In this document: piece after piece, positions 1-6,119 of the stretch
Layout of the letters: each line of letters starts with the position of its first letter
Numbering within the stretch: position 1 is the first letter of the stretch
Source of the DNA: Actinomycetota bacterium
GTDB lineage: Bacteria; Actinomycetota; Thermoleophilia; Solirubrobacterales; 70-9
DNA: 9,401 nucleotides
Assembly: GCA_018268695.1 (NCBI GenBank)
Contig: JAFDWD010001096.1
Location: forward strand, 1 to 9,401
Direction: 5' to 3'
Notes under the pieces: model-generated
What the model was told of the DNA's origin: nothing
Seen by the model: only the letters and a program-made list of their open reading frames with translations
The model's database searches: none
Made by a program: the position numbers and the translations under genes

Positions 1-20
1 CTTCGCCCACACATAAGCGC

Positions 21-132
21 CACATCTAGAGGGGTGGAGGGACTGGCCCAGTGAAGCCCCGGCAACCATCTCGGATCGAAAGGTCCGAGGCAGGTGCCAA
101 CTCCAGCAGATCGCAGTGATCTGACAGATGTG
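21..132 (+). ncRNA. SAM-I (S-box) riboswitch aptamer
   Basis: All four S-box helices can be drawn. P1 is seven pairs, 21-27 with 126-132. P2 has outer pairs 31-34 with 57-60 and the conserved core GGTGGAGGGACTGGCCC followed by GTGAAG (kink-turn region). P3 is 70-77 with 82-89, closed by a GAAA tetraloop. P4 is 107-112 with 118-123. The conserved GGCAACC (61-67) and GGTGCCAA (93-100) joining segments are present. Bases CTGG 43-46 in the P2 loop can pair with CCAG 103-106, as expected for the family's pseudoknot. In this family SAM binding stabilises P1. P4 lies inside P1, which favours SAM-I over SAM-IV. The promoter must lie at or left of the window edge. Confidence 0.93.
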
Positions 133-160
133 GGGGATGTCCGATCGGACTTCGCCCCAC
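130..160 (+). promoter_or_regulatory. Antiterminator of the SAM riboswitch
   Basis: GTGGGG (130-135) can pair with CCCCAC (155-160), and GTCC (139-142) with GGAC (147-150) inside it. This hairpin shares 130-132 with the 3' strand of aptamer helix P1 and consumes the whole 5' arm of the downstream terminator (148-156). Without SAM it should form and allow read-through; with SAM, P1 takes 130-132 and frees the terminator. The pairing is read directly from the sequence and the switching logic is inferred from the S-box family. Confidence 0.75.
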
Positions 161-176
161 GTGGCGAAGTCTTTTT
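148..176 (+). terminator. Intrinsic terminator controlled by the SAM riboswitch
   Basis: A nine-pair stem, GACTTCGCC (148-156) with GGCGAAGTC (163-171), has a six-base loop (157-162) and is followed directly by five T residues (172-176). It lies between the aptamer and the coding start at 197. It is mutually exclusive with the antiterminator, so the operon should be off at high SAM. Confidence 0.88.
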
Positions 177-196
177 CACATAAGGGAAGTGATCGG

Positions 197-1435
197 ATGT
201 CAGTCGAAGGCTTGAAGTGCAAGGAGTGCGGGACGAAGTACGAAGAGTCCGCCGCCTATTTCTGCGAACACTGCTTCGGTCCGCTGGAGGTCTCCTACGA
301 CCACTCGGGGCTGGACGCGGCGGAGGCCAAGCGGCGGATCCAGGCCGGTTCCCACGGGATCTGGCGCTACAGCGACTTCTTGCCGACCTCGGGCAAGGCC
401 GGCGGCGATCCGCTGGAGCCGGGCCTGACGCCGCTGGTCCGCGCCGACCGACTGGCGGAGCTGCTCGGCACCGAAGCCGAGATCTACATCAAGAACGACG
501 CCGCCAACCCGACCCATTCGTTCAAGGACCGGGTCGTCGCGGTCGCCGTGGCGAAGGCGAAGGAACTGGGCTTCACGACGATCGCCTGCGCATCGACCGG
601 CAATCTCGCCAACGCGGTCGCCGCCCGCGCCGCCGCCGAGGGTCTCGAGTCCTACGTGCTCGTCCCGGCCGACCTCGAGGAACAGAAGCTGATCGCCTCC
701 GACGTCTACGGGACCAACCTGGTCGGCGTCCGCGGCAACTACGACGCCGTCAACCGGCTCTGCACGGAACTTGTCGACGCCCAGCCCTGGGCCTTCGTCA
801 ACGTGAACCTGCGCCCGTACTACGCGGAGGGCTCGAAGACCCTCGCCTTCGAGACGGTCGAGCAGCTCGGCTGGGAACTCCCCGACCGGGTCGTCGCGCC
901 GATCGGCTCGGGCTCCCTCTTCACCAAGCTGGGCCGCGGATTTCAGGAATGGATCGACCTCGGTCTGGTCGAGGGCTCCCAGCCGCACTTCCACGGCGCC
1001 CAGGCCGACGGCTGCAGTCCCGTCGCGACCGCCTTCGCCGAAGGCCGTGACGTGGTCAAGCCGCAACGTCCGGACACGATCGCCAAGAGCCTCGCGATCG
1101 GCGACCCGGCCGACGGTCCCTACGCGATCGAGCACGCCCGCGCGACCGACGGAAACATCAGCTCCGTCTCCGATGACGAGATCCGCGAAGGGATCAAGCT
1201 GCTGGCCGAAGGCACCGGGATCTTCACCGAGACGGCGGGCGGCGTCACGATCGCCGTCCTGCGCAACCTGGCGCGGCAGGGCGAGTTCAAGGCGGGCGAG
1301 AAGGTCGTCGCCTACATCACCGGCGAGGGTCTGAAGACCCTGGACGCCACGCGCGATAGCTTCTCGATGCACGAGATCGATCCGAGTCTCGACAGCTTCG
1401 ATGCCGCGTTCGCCGGCCAGGAGGTCACCGCCTAG
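197..1435 (+). CDS. thrC: Threonine synthase-family PLP enzyme (possible homocysteine synthase)
   Basis: The protein has 412 residues and belongs to the fold-type II PLP threonine synthase family, which converts O-phosphohomoserine to threonine. An N-terminal zinc ribbon has Cys8, Cys11, Cys23 and Cys26. The PLP lysine is Lys110 in NPTHSFKDR, followed by the ASTGN substrate/PLP loop near 132-136, a GSGSLFTK segment and a C-terminal GEGLK. The ATG at 197 is chosen because AAGGGA (182-187) lies nine bases upstream. The in-frame ATG at 128 is inside the riboswitch P1 strand and cannot be used once the terminator folds. A SAM riboswitch and a directly abutting sulfur-carrier gene suggest that it may instead make homocysteine from O-phosphohomoserine with a thiocarboxylate donor. 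The family assignment is firm and the reaction is open. Confidence 0.9.
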   Translation: MSVEGLKCKECGTKYEESAAYFCEHCFGPLEVSYDHSGLDAAEAKRRIQAGSHGIWRYSDFLPTSGKAGGDPLEPGLTPLVRADRLAELLGTEAEIYIKNDAANPTHSFKDRVVAVAVAKAKELGFTTIACASTGNLANAVAARAAAEGLESYVLVPADLEEQKLIASDVYGTNLVGVRGNYDAVNRLCTELVDAQPWAFVNVNLRPYYAEGSKTLAFETVEQLGWELPDRVVAPIGSGSLFTKLGRGFQEWIDLGLVEGSQPHFHGAQADGCSPVATAFAEGRDVVKPQRPDTIAKSLAIGDPADGPYAIEHARATDGNISSVSDDEIREGIKLLAEGTGIFTETAGGVTIAVLRNLARQGEFKAGEKVVAYITGEGLKTLDATRDSFSMHEIDPSLDSFDAAFAGQEVTA

Positions 1436-1708
1436 ATGAGCGTCACCGTCAAGATCCCGACCCAGCTCCGCGTCGCCACCGGCGGCCAGTCCGAGGTCGA
1501 GGTCGAGGGAACCAACGTGGGCGAGGCGCTCGACGCCGTCTTCGCCGCCTACGGCGATCTGCGCGAGCGGATCACCCAGGACGGGACCCTGCGTCGCTTC
1601 GTCAACGTGTACGTCTCCGGCGAGGACATCCGCTTCCAGCAGGGCCTCGAGACGGCGATCAAAGAGGGCGACGAGGTCACGATCCTTCCTGCCGTAGCGG
1701 GAGGGTGA
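1436..1708 (+). CDS. ThiS/MoaD-like sulfur carrier protein
   Basis: This 90-residue beta-grasp protein ends in ILPAVAGG. The C-terminal Gly89-Gly90 is the hallmark of ThiS, MoaD and CysO carriers, which are adenylated by an E1-like enzyme and converted to a thiocarboxylate sulfur donor. The ATG follows the stop of the threonine-synthase-like gene with no gap (TAGATG), and AGGAGG (1419-1424) lies 11 bases upstream. No molybdopterin or thiamin gene is in view, nor is a Mec-type JAMM protease or a MoeB-like activating enzyme. The neighbour is therefore the best clue to its role: it probably supplies sulfur to the ThrC-like enzyme, as CysO does for CysM in mycobacteria. Its stop overlaps the next start by four bases. 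Confidence 0.85.
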   Translation: MSVTVKIPTQLRVATGGQSEVEVEGTNVGEALDAVFAAYGDLRERITQDGTLRRFVNVYVSGEDIRFQQGLETAIKEGDEVTILPAVAGG

Positions 1709-2487
1709 CCAAGCCGCCAGTCGTGATCCTGTGCGGGGGCCGGGGGACGCGACTGCGGGAGAAGACGGAGAGCCTTCCCAAGGCACTGGTCGAGATTGGC
1801 GGACGGCCGATCGTCTGGCACGTGATCGGGATCTACGCGGCGCAGGGATTCGATCGGTTCCTGCTCGCGACGGGTTACCTGGGCGAGCAGGTCGAGAAGT
1901 TCGTCGCCGAGGAGAGTTGGCCGGAGGGCGTCTCGGTCGAGTGCGTCGACACGGGGCTCGACACGCCGACCGGCGGGCGCATCGCGGCCCTCGGTGACCG
2001 GCTGTCCGCCGGCACCTTCTGCGCGACCTACGCCGACGGCGTCGCGGACGTCGACCTTCAAGCGCTGCTCGACGGGCACAGCGAGAGCGGAGCCGCGGCG
2101 ACCGTGACCGTCGTCCGTCCCAACCTCCAGTGGGGGGTAGCCGAACTCGACGGGGACCGGGTCGCCGGCTTCGTCGAGAAGCCACGGTCCCAGCACTGGA
2201 TCAACGGCGGCTTCTTCTGTTTCGAGGCCGCCGCGCTCGACTACATCGCGCCCGACTCGGTGCTCGAGCGCGAGCCCTTGGAGCGCCTCGCCGCCGCCGG
2301 CGAGCTCCACGCCCACCGGCACGAGGGCTTTTGGGACTGCATGGACACCTACAAGGACGCGGTCACCCTCGACGACCTCTGGCGCGGCGGCGAAGCTCCC
2401 TGGCCCACCTTGCATGTTGACGGGCCGAAAACCCGCCAGATAGTCGGGTTTTCGGCCCGTCAACATCGGGAGGCGGGGCGTGGGTAG
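1705..2487 (+). CDS. rfbF: Glucose-1-phosphate cytidylyltransferase-like sugar nucleotidyltransferase
   Basis: The 260-residue protein resembles RfbF, which makes CDP-glucose from CTP and glucose-1-phosphate. The nucleotide loop is LCGGRGTRLRE (9-19), with Lys26 in the sugar-phosphate motif, TYADGVAD (108-115) with metal-binding Asp111, FVEKP (156-160), NGGFF (167-171) and the family signature GFWDCMDT (208-215). RfbF proteins normally end just after an APW motif, here 231-233. This protein continues for about 25 residues, of which 237-254 are encoded by a perfect inverted repeat, so the tail is probably acquired. The GTG start overlaps the previous stop (GTGA). GGGAGG sits directly against it, too close for a normal SD, so translational coupling is likely. 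Another hexose-phosphate nucleotidyltransferase specificity is possible. Confidence 0.82.
   Translation: MTKPPVVILCGGRGTRLREKTESLPKALVEIGGRPIVWHVIGIYAAQGFDRFLLATGYLGEQVEKFVAEESWPEGVSVECVDTGLDTPTGGRIAALGDRLSAGTFCATYADGVADVDLQALLDGHSESGAAATVTVVRPNLQWGVAELDGDRVAGFVEKPRSQHWINGGFFCFEAAALDYIAPDSVLEREPLERLAAAGELHAHRHEGFWDCMDTYKDAVTLDDLWRGGEAPWPTLHVDGPKTRQIVGFSARQHREAGRG
2414..2466 (+). repeat. Perfect 22-bp inverted repeat in the 3' end of the cytidylyltransferase gene
   Basis: The left arm 2414-2435 and the right arm 2445-2466 are exact reverse complements, with a nine-base loop CCAGATAGT. As RNA this is a very stable 22-pair hairpin. No T-run follows, so it is not a standard intrinsic terminator. 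It is coding (residues 237-254 of the upstream protein) and ends 13 bases before the start of the next gene. It may be a REP/MITE-like palindromic unit or an intra-operon processing or attenuation element. Only one copy is present in this window. Confidence 0.85.
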
Positions 2488-3457
2488 GGCTCTTGTCACC
2501 GGCGGGCACGGGTTCGTCGGCTCGCACCTTGCCGCGGGACTGCTGGCGGCCGGGGACACGGTGCGGGTGCTCGACCGGCCCGGCCCTCGCCAGACCGACC
2601 TCGGCGGGCCGCGCGCCTCGGGGCTCGACCTGCTCGGGATTCGCGACGAGGTCGAGCTGGTCGAGGCCGACCTGCTCGACGCCGAGAGCGTCGCCGCCGC
2701 CGTGGCGGGCTGCGATTCCGTCTTCCACCTCGCCGCCCAGACGATCGTCGGCGTCGCCCGCCGCTCCCCGCACGAGACCGTGGACGTCAACGTGCGCGGC
2801 TCCTGGAACGTCTTCATGGCCTGCCGCGACGCCGAGGTCGGCAAGATCGTCTTCGCCTCCTCCGACAAGGCCTACGGCACCGCGCCGGAGCTGCCCTATC
2901 GCGAGGACTTCCCGCTGCGGGCCGACCATCCCTACGACTCCTCGAAGGCGGCGGCCGACGTGATGGCACGCGGGCTGGCGCGGGAGTGGGGGCTGCCGCT
3001 CGCCGTCAGCCGCTTCGCCAACGTCTACGGCGGCGGCGATCTCAACTTCACCCGGTTGGTGCCGGAGACGGCGATCGCGGTCGCCGACGGGCGGGCGCCG
3101 AAGATCCGTTCCGACGGGGCGCCGCGGCGGGACTTCCTCCACGTCGACGACGCTGTCTCCGCCTATCTGGCGATCGCCGCGGCGCTGGAGGGCGCGGGCG
3201 CCGTCGGTGAGGCCTTCAACGCCGGCGGCGACCGTCCCCACTCGGTGCGCGAGGTCGTCGACCTGACCGCCGAGGTCGGCGGGGGAGGGGTCGAGCCCGA
3301 GTACGGCCCCGGGCTGCCTCCGGGCGAGATCCTCGACCAGTACCTCGATTCGACCAAGTTGCGCGAGGCGACCGGCTGGGCGCCCGCGGTCGATCTGGGG
3401 ACCGGCCTGGGTCGTACGGTTGAGTGGTACCGCGAGCACAAGGAGGTGCGTCCCTGA
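2480..3457 (+). CDS. rfbG: NAD-dependent sugar-nucleotide 4,6-dehydratase-like (SDR family)
   Basis: The 325-residue extended short-chain dehydrogenase has a Rossmann loop TGGHGFVG (7-14), HLAAQ (83-87), SSDKAYG (127-133), the catalytic Tyr152-x-x-x-Lys156 pair and RFANVYGGGD (178-187). An Asp-Lys pair in SDKAYG and AN-YGGGD resemble CDP-glucose 4,6-dehydratase RfbG, which fits the preceding RfbF-like gene. The product would be CDP-4-keto-6-deoxyglucose. It is somewhat shorter than typical RfbG as I recall it, so another nucleotide-sugar epimerase/dehydratase is possible. GTG at 2480 is chosen for the preceding GGGAGG (2468-2473) and the N-terminal fit; it overlaps the upstream stop by eight bases. 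No genes for later deoxysugar steps follow. Confidence 0.8.
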   Translation: MGRALVTGGHGFVGSHLAAGLLAAGDTVRVLDRPGPRQTDLGGPRASGLDLLGIRDEVELVEADLLDAESVAAAVAGCDSVFHLAAQTIVGVARRSPHETVDVNVRGSWNVFMACRDAEVGKIVFASSDKAYGTAPELPYREDFPLRADHPYDSSKAAADVMARGLAREWGLPLAVSRFANVYGGGDLNFTRLVPETAIAVADGRAPKIRSDGAPRRDFLHVDDAVSAYLAIAAALEGAGAVGEAFNAGGDRPHSVREVVDLTAEVGGGGVEPEYGPGLPPGEILDQYLDSTKLREATGWAPAVDLGTGLGRTVEWYREHKEVRP

Positions 3458-4269
3458 TGTGTGGGCGCTTCACCGTCACGACGAAGGACACGAAGACGAT
3501 CGCCGACCGCTTCCAGGTGGAACTGGAGAAAGCGCTGGCGCAAGGTGCGGCGAAAGAGTCGGTCAAGGACGGAGACGGCGCCGAGGCCAAGGAGAAATCC
3601 CCACCCGGTCTGGGCCGCTTCAACGTCGCGCCGACGCAGGAGATCCTCGTCGTGCGCTCTTCCCCGGACGAGAAAGCGGCCGAGGAGGGCGAGCGCGAGG
3701 CCCGTCTGATGCGCTGGGGGTTGATCCCGGTCTGGTCCAAGGACCTGAAGGTCGGCTACCGCATGATCAACGCGAAAAAAGAGAACCTGACGAAAAGCCG
3801 TGCCTACGGGCCGCTGGTCGGCAAGTTCCGCCACCGCTGCCTGATCGTCGCCGACGGCTTCTACGAGTGGATGAAGGCGGAGGACCCGAAACAGCCGCGC
3901 CAGCCGTGGCGGTTCACGGTCGACGGCGGCGAGCCGTTCGCCTTCGCCGGGCTCTGCACGCGCAAGGAGTGGGACGACCCCGAGGAGCGCGGCGTCGACC
4001 CGGACGGCTATCTCTACTCGGCCACCTTGATCACGACGACGCCGAACGCGGTCGTCAAACCGGTCCACGATCGGATGCCCTCGATCCTGCCGAGCGCCGA
4101 GGCCGAGGCGGCGTGGCTCGACCCGCGGCTGACGACGGAGGAGGCGATCGCGCTGTGCGGGCCACTCGACCCGGCGCGGATGGAAGGCGCGCCGGCCAAC
4201 CCGGCGCTCAACAAGGTGGGGAAAGGGATGGCCGAAGGGCCGGAGCTGCTGGTCGCGCCCGCGGGCTGA
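3457..4269 (+). CDS. SRAP domain protein (YedK/HMCES type abasic-site sensor)
   Basis: The protein has 270 residues and starts MCGRFT. In this family Met is removed and Cys2 forms a thiazolidine crosslink with abasic sites in single-stranded DNA, shielding them. Family active-site residues are recognisable: Cys2, Asn105 (INAKKEN), Glu137 (ADGFYEW) and His204 (KPVHDRMP), plus FNVAPTQ (55-61) and RWGLIPVW (86-93). A charged insertion (about 24-52) separates the N-terminus from FNVAPTQ. The ATG at 3457 is certain because Cys2 must follow it. AAGGAGG (3440-3446) lies ten bases upstream, and one base is shared with the previous stop. A GTG or ATG further upstream would bury the catalytic Cys. Its place after sugar genes has no evident functional reason. 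Confidence 0.93.
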   Translation: MCGRFTVTTKDTKTIADRFQVELEKALAQGAAKESVKDGDGAEAKEKSPPGLGRFNVAPTQEILVVRSSPDEKAAEEGEREARLMRWGLIPVWSKDLKVGYRMINAKKENLTKSRAYGPLVGKFRHRCLIVADGFYEWMKAEDPKQPRQPWRFTVDGGEPFAFAGLCTRKEWDDPEERGVDPDGYLYSATLITTTPNAVVKPVHDRMPSILPSAEAEAAWLDPRLTTEEAIALCGPLDPARMEGAPANPALNKVGKGMAEGPELLVAPAG

Positions 4270-4287
4270 GGACGCGCGGAGAGGCGG

Positions 4288-5136
4288 CTATTCGCCTTCG
4301 CCGCCTTCGGTTCCTTCGCCTTCTTCTGCTTCGCGTTCTTCCTGTTTGACTTCTTCGGCTTCTTCGTCGATCGGCGGAGAGACGTGCGGCAGCGAGCCTT
4401 CGGTTTCCACCGTCGCTTTGCCGAGCTTCGTTTCCAGCGTGCAGGCGATCTGCGCGGCGGGCCGCTTCTTCGATTTCCAGACCGTGTAGAAGGGCAGTTC
4501 GACGGTGGCCGGCGCTTTGCCGTGTGGGAGGTGGTAGAGGATGTGCTCGGTGCCTTCTTCGTATTCGGGCCAGCCCACCTTGACCCCCTGGATCGTGGTG
4601 AAGCTTTCCGGCATGTCTTCCGTCACTTCTTCGAGCACCGCGAGGAGATGGCCGTGGGAGGCGAACTTCGCCAGCACCGTTTCCGGGATTTCCTGACCGG
4701 AGACGCCCTGTTCGGAGGAGCGCGGATAGAGCATCCGCAGGCCGCCGGAACTCTGGGCGACCAGCGTCCCCGTCCCGAGGCCGTGCATCGAGCAGAGCAT
4801 TTCGCCACCGATCCTCGCGTCTTTGTCGATCTTCACCGTCGAGAGGACCCGGTAGAGCGAGTAGCCCGCGACATTGGTGCCGGTCGCCTTGATCGTCCCG
4901 CCGACCAGCTGCATCTTCAGGTTCTTGCTGCCGGGGACGTTGACCGGCTTGGAATCGGGGATCTTCGCCTTCTGGACGAATTCGAGGTGGGCGGCTTCGC
5001 CGCTGTTGGAGCCGGTGTTGCTGAGCACCGCCGCGAGGATCGTGGCGAGCAGGCCGATCGCGACCACGATGATCGCGCCGCGGGGGATGCGTTCGTCGGC
5101 GGGGACCTCGGATCGCTTGATCGAAGGGAGCTTCAC
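4288..5136 (-). CDS. Single-pass membrane protein of unknown function
   Basis: I do not recognise this 282-residue protein. The basic N-terminus (Lys2, Lys7, Arg8, Arg16, Arg19) precedes one hydrophobic helix at about 20-39. This suggests a signal anchor with the remainder outside the membrane, although signal peptide cleavage is possible. The presumed exported part contains two cysteines (115 and 232) that could pair. The last 25 residues are almost all Glu and Gly with a few Lys/Arg, a low-complexity acidic tail. It starts with GTG at 5136 with no SD; a -10-like TACTGT lies just upstream, so the mRNA may be leaderless. It converges on the SRAP gene 18 bases away and diverges from the hydrolase gene. 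The membrane helix and protein-like composition favour this strand over the overlapping plus-strand reading. Confidence 0.75.
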   Translation of the reverse strand: MKLPSIKRSEVPADERIPRGAIIVVAIGLLATILAAVLSNTGSNSGEAAHLEFVQKAKIPDSKPVNVPGSKNLKMQLVGGTIKATGTNVAGYSLYRVLSTVKIDKDARIGGEMLCSMHGLGTGTLVAQSSGGLRMLYPRSSEQGVSGQEIPETVLAKFASHGHLLAVLEEVTEDMPESFTTIQGVKVGWPEYEEGTEHILYHLPHGKAPATVELPFYTVWKSKKRPAAQIACTLETKLGKATVETEGSLPHVSPPIDEEAEEVKQEEREAEEGEGTEGGEGE

Positions 5137-5145
5137 TGCGGCGCG

Positions 5146-5151
5146 ACAGTA
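5146..5151 (-). promoter_or_regulatory. Possible -10 element for the membrane protein gene
   Basis: TACTGT on the minus strand lies nine bases upstream of the GTG start and would place transcription initiation at or within about three bases of the start codon. The best -35-like hexamer (GTGACA) is 19 bases further upstream, which is loose. The 65-base divergent spacer 5137-5201 holds nothing else that I can identify. Confidence 0.25.
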
Positions 5152-5201
5152 TTGAAAACGCCCGACGTGGTGTCACCCGCGAGGCGATTTGGGGTACCAA
5201 T

Positions 5202-6119
5202 GTGATCGTGGCACAGATCGATGCAAGCTTCTCGACCGTTCAGACGGCCTTCGTCCACGGCCGCTCCGTCAGCTATCTGGAGGCGGGCGAGGGCCCGCTG
5301 CTGCTGCTCATCCACGGCATGGCAGGCACGGCGCGCAACTGGGATCCGGTGATCGAGCCGCTCGCCCTCCGTAACCACGTCGTCGCCCCCGATTTCCCCG
5401 GCCACGGCGAATCGGAGCCGGGCGGCGGCGATTACAGCCTCGGCAGCCTGGCGAGTGGGCTGCGCGACCTGATGATCTCCCTCGGCCATGAGCGCGCGAC
5501 GCTGGTCGGCCACAGCCTCGGCGGCGGCGTCGCCCTCCAGTTCGCCTACCAGTTCCCGGAGATGGTCGAACGGCTGGTGCTCGTATCCAGCGGCGGGCTC
5601 GGGCCGGAGGTCGGAGCGGTCCTACGCGCCGCGGCGCTGCCCGGGGCCGACCTCTTCATCCGCGCCACCGCCGGCCCCGGTTCGGTGGCCGGGAGCTGGA
5701 TCACCGGCGCCCTCGGCAAGGTCGGGCTGCGCCCGAACGCCGACCTGGCCGAGGTCGGCCGCGCCTACGCGGCCCTCGCCGACACCGACCGGCGCAAGGC
5801 CTTCCTCTCGACCCTCCATGCAGTCGTCGGCACCGAGGGCCAGCGCGTCGCCGCCCTCGACCGCCTCTACCTCGCCGAGACCCTGCCGATGCTGATCATC
5901 TGGGGCGAGCGCGACCCGATCATCCCGGTCGCCCACGGCCGCGCCGCCCACGCCCAGCTTCCCGGCAGCCGCCTCGAGGTCTTCCCGGACGCGGGCCACA
6001 TCCCTCAACTGGAGAGCCCGGGCCGCTTCGTCGCCACCCTGCAGCGGTTCCTCGAGGAGACCGACCCGGCGGAATTCGACGACGCCGAGTGGCGCGCCCG
6101 CCTCAGCGGTCGCCAGTAG
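5202..6119 (+). CDS. Alpha/beta-fold hydrolase
   Basis: The 305-residue alpha/beta hydrolase has the full triad: nucleophile Ser105 in GHSLGG, acid Asp238 in WGERDPI and base His266 in DAGHIPQ. The oxyanion-hole region HGMAGTARNW follows the strand LLLLIHG (33-39), and DFPGHGES (64-71) is typical. Residues about 135-215 form the lid, which sets specificity. The substrate cannot be told from the sequence; esterases, C-C bond hydrolases and haloperoxidase-like members share this layout. The GTG at 5202 is used, with a weak GGGG at 5191-5194 upstream. GTG at 5208, two codons in, is an alternative. The 3' end overlaps the convergent kinase gene by 17 bases. Confidence 0.88.
   Translation: MIVAQIDASFSTVQTAFVHGRSVSYLEAGEGPLLLLIHGMAGTARNWDPVIEPLALRNHVVAPDFPGHGESEPGGGDYSLGSLASGLRDLMISLGHERATLVGHSLGGGVALQFAYQFPEMVERLVLVSSGGLGPEVGAVLRAAALPGADLFIRATAGPGSVAGSWITGALGKVGLRPNADLAEVGRAYAALADTDRRKAFLSTLHAVVGTEGQRVAALDRLYLAETLPMLIIWGERDPIIPVAHGRAAHAQLPGSRLEVFPDAGHIPQLESPGRFVATLQRFLEETDPAEFDDAEWRARLSGRQ

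Noticed and set aside
128..196. N-terminal extension of the threonine-synthase-like protein from the ATG at 128
   Set aside because: The ATG lies in riboswitch helix P1, and the extension would be encoded by the antiterminator and terminator. ATG 197 has its own SD, and the zinc ribbon begins right after it.
2414..2466. The palindrome as a Rho-independent terminator
   Set aside because: The stem is strong, but CGGGAGG, not a T-run, follows the right arm, and an overlapping gene in the same operon starts 13 bases later.
200..2868. Long minus-strand reading frames of 661 and 439 residues
   Set aside because: They are Arg/Asp/Gly-rich antisense readings of high-GC genes and overlap several recognised plus-strand genes. 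No family motifs are present.
2363..4068. Minus-strand frames opposite the dehydratase and SRAP genes
   Set aside because: Low-complexity antisense shadows; the plus strand carries full catalytic motifs of known families.
4282..4297. Hairpin AGGCG-GCTATT-CGCCT between the convergent SRAP and membrane protein genes as a terminator
   Set aside because: Only five pairs and no T-run on either strand; it mostly overlaps the 3' coding end of the membrane protein.
4384..5205. Plus-strand 273-residue frame opposite the membrane protein
   Set aside because: It has no membrane helix, SD or recognisable motif and runs into the start of the hydrolase gene. The minus frame has a clear anchor helix with basic flank.
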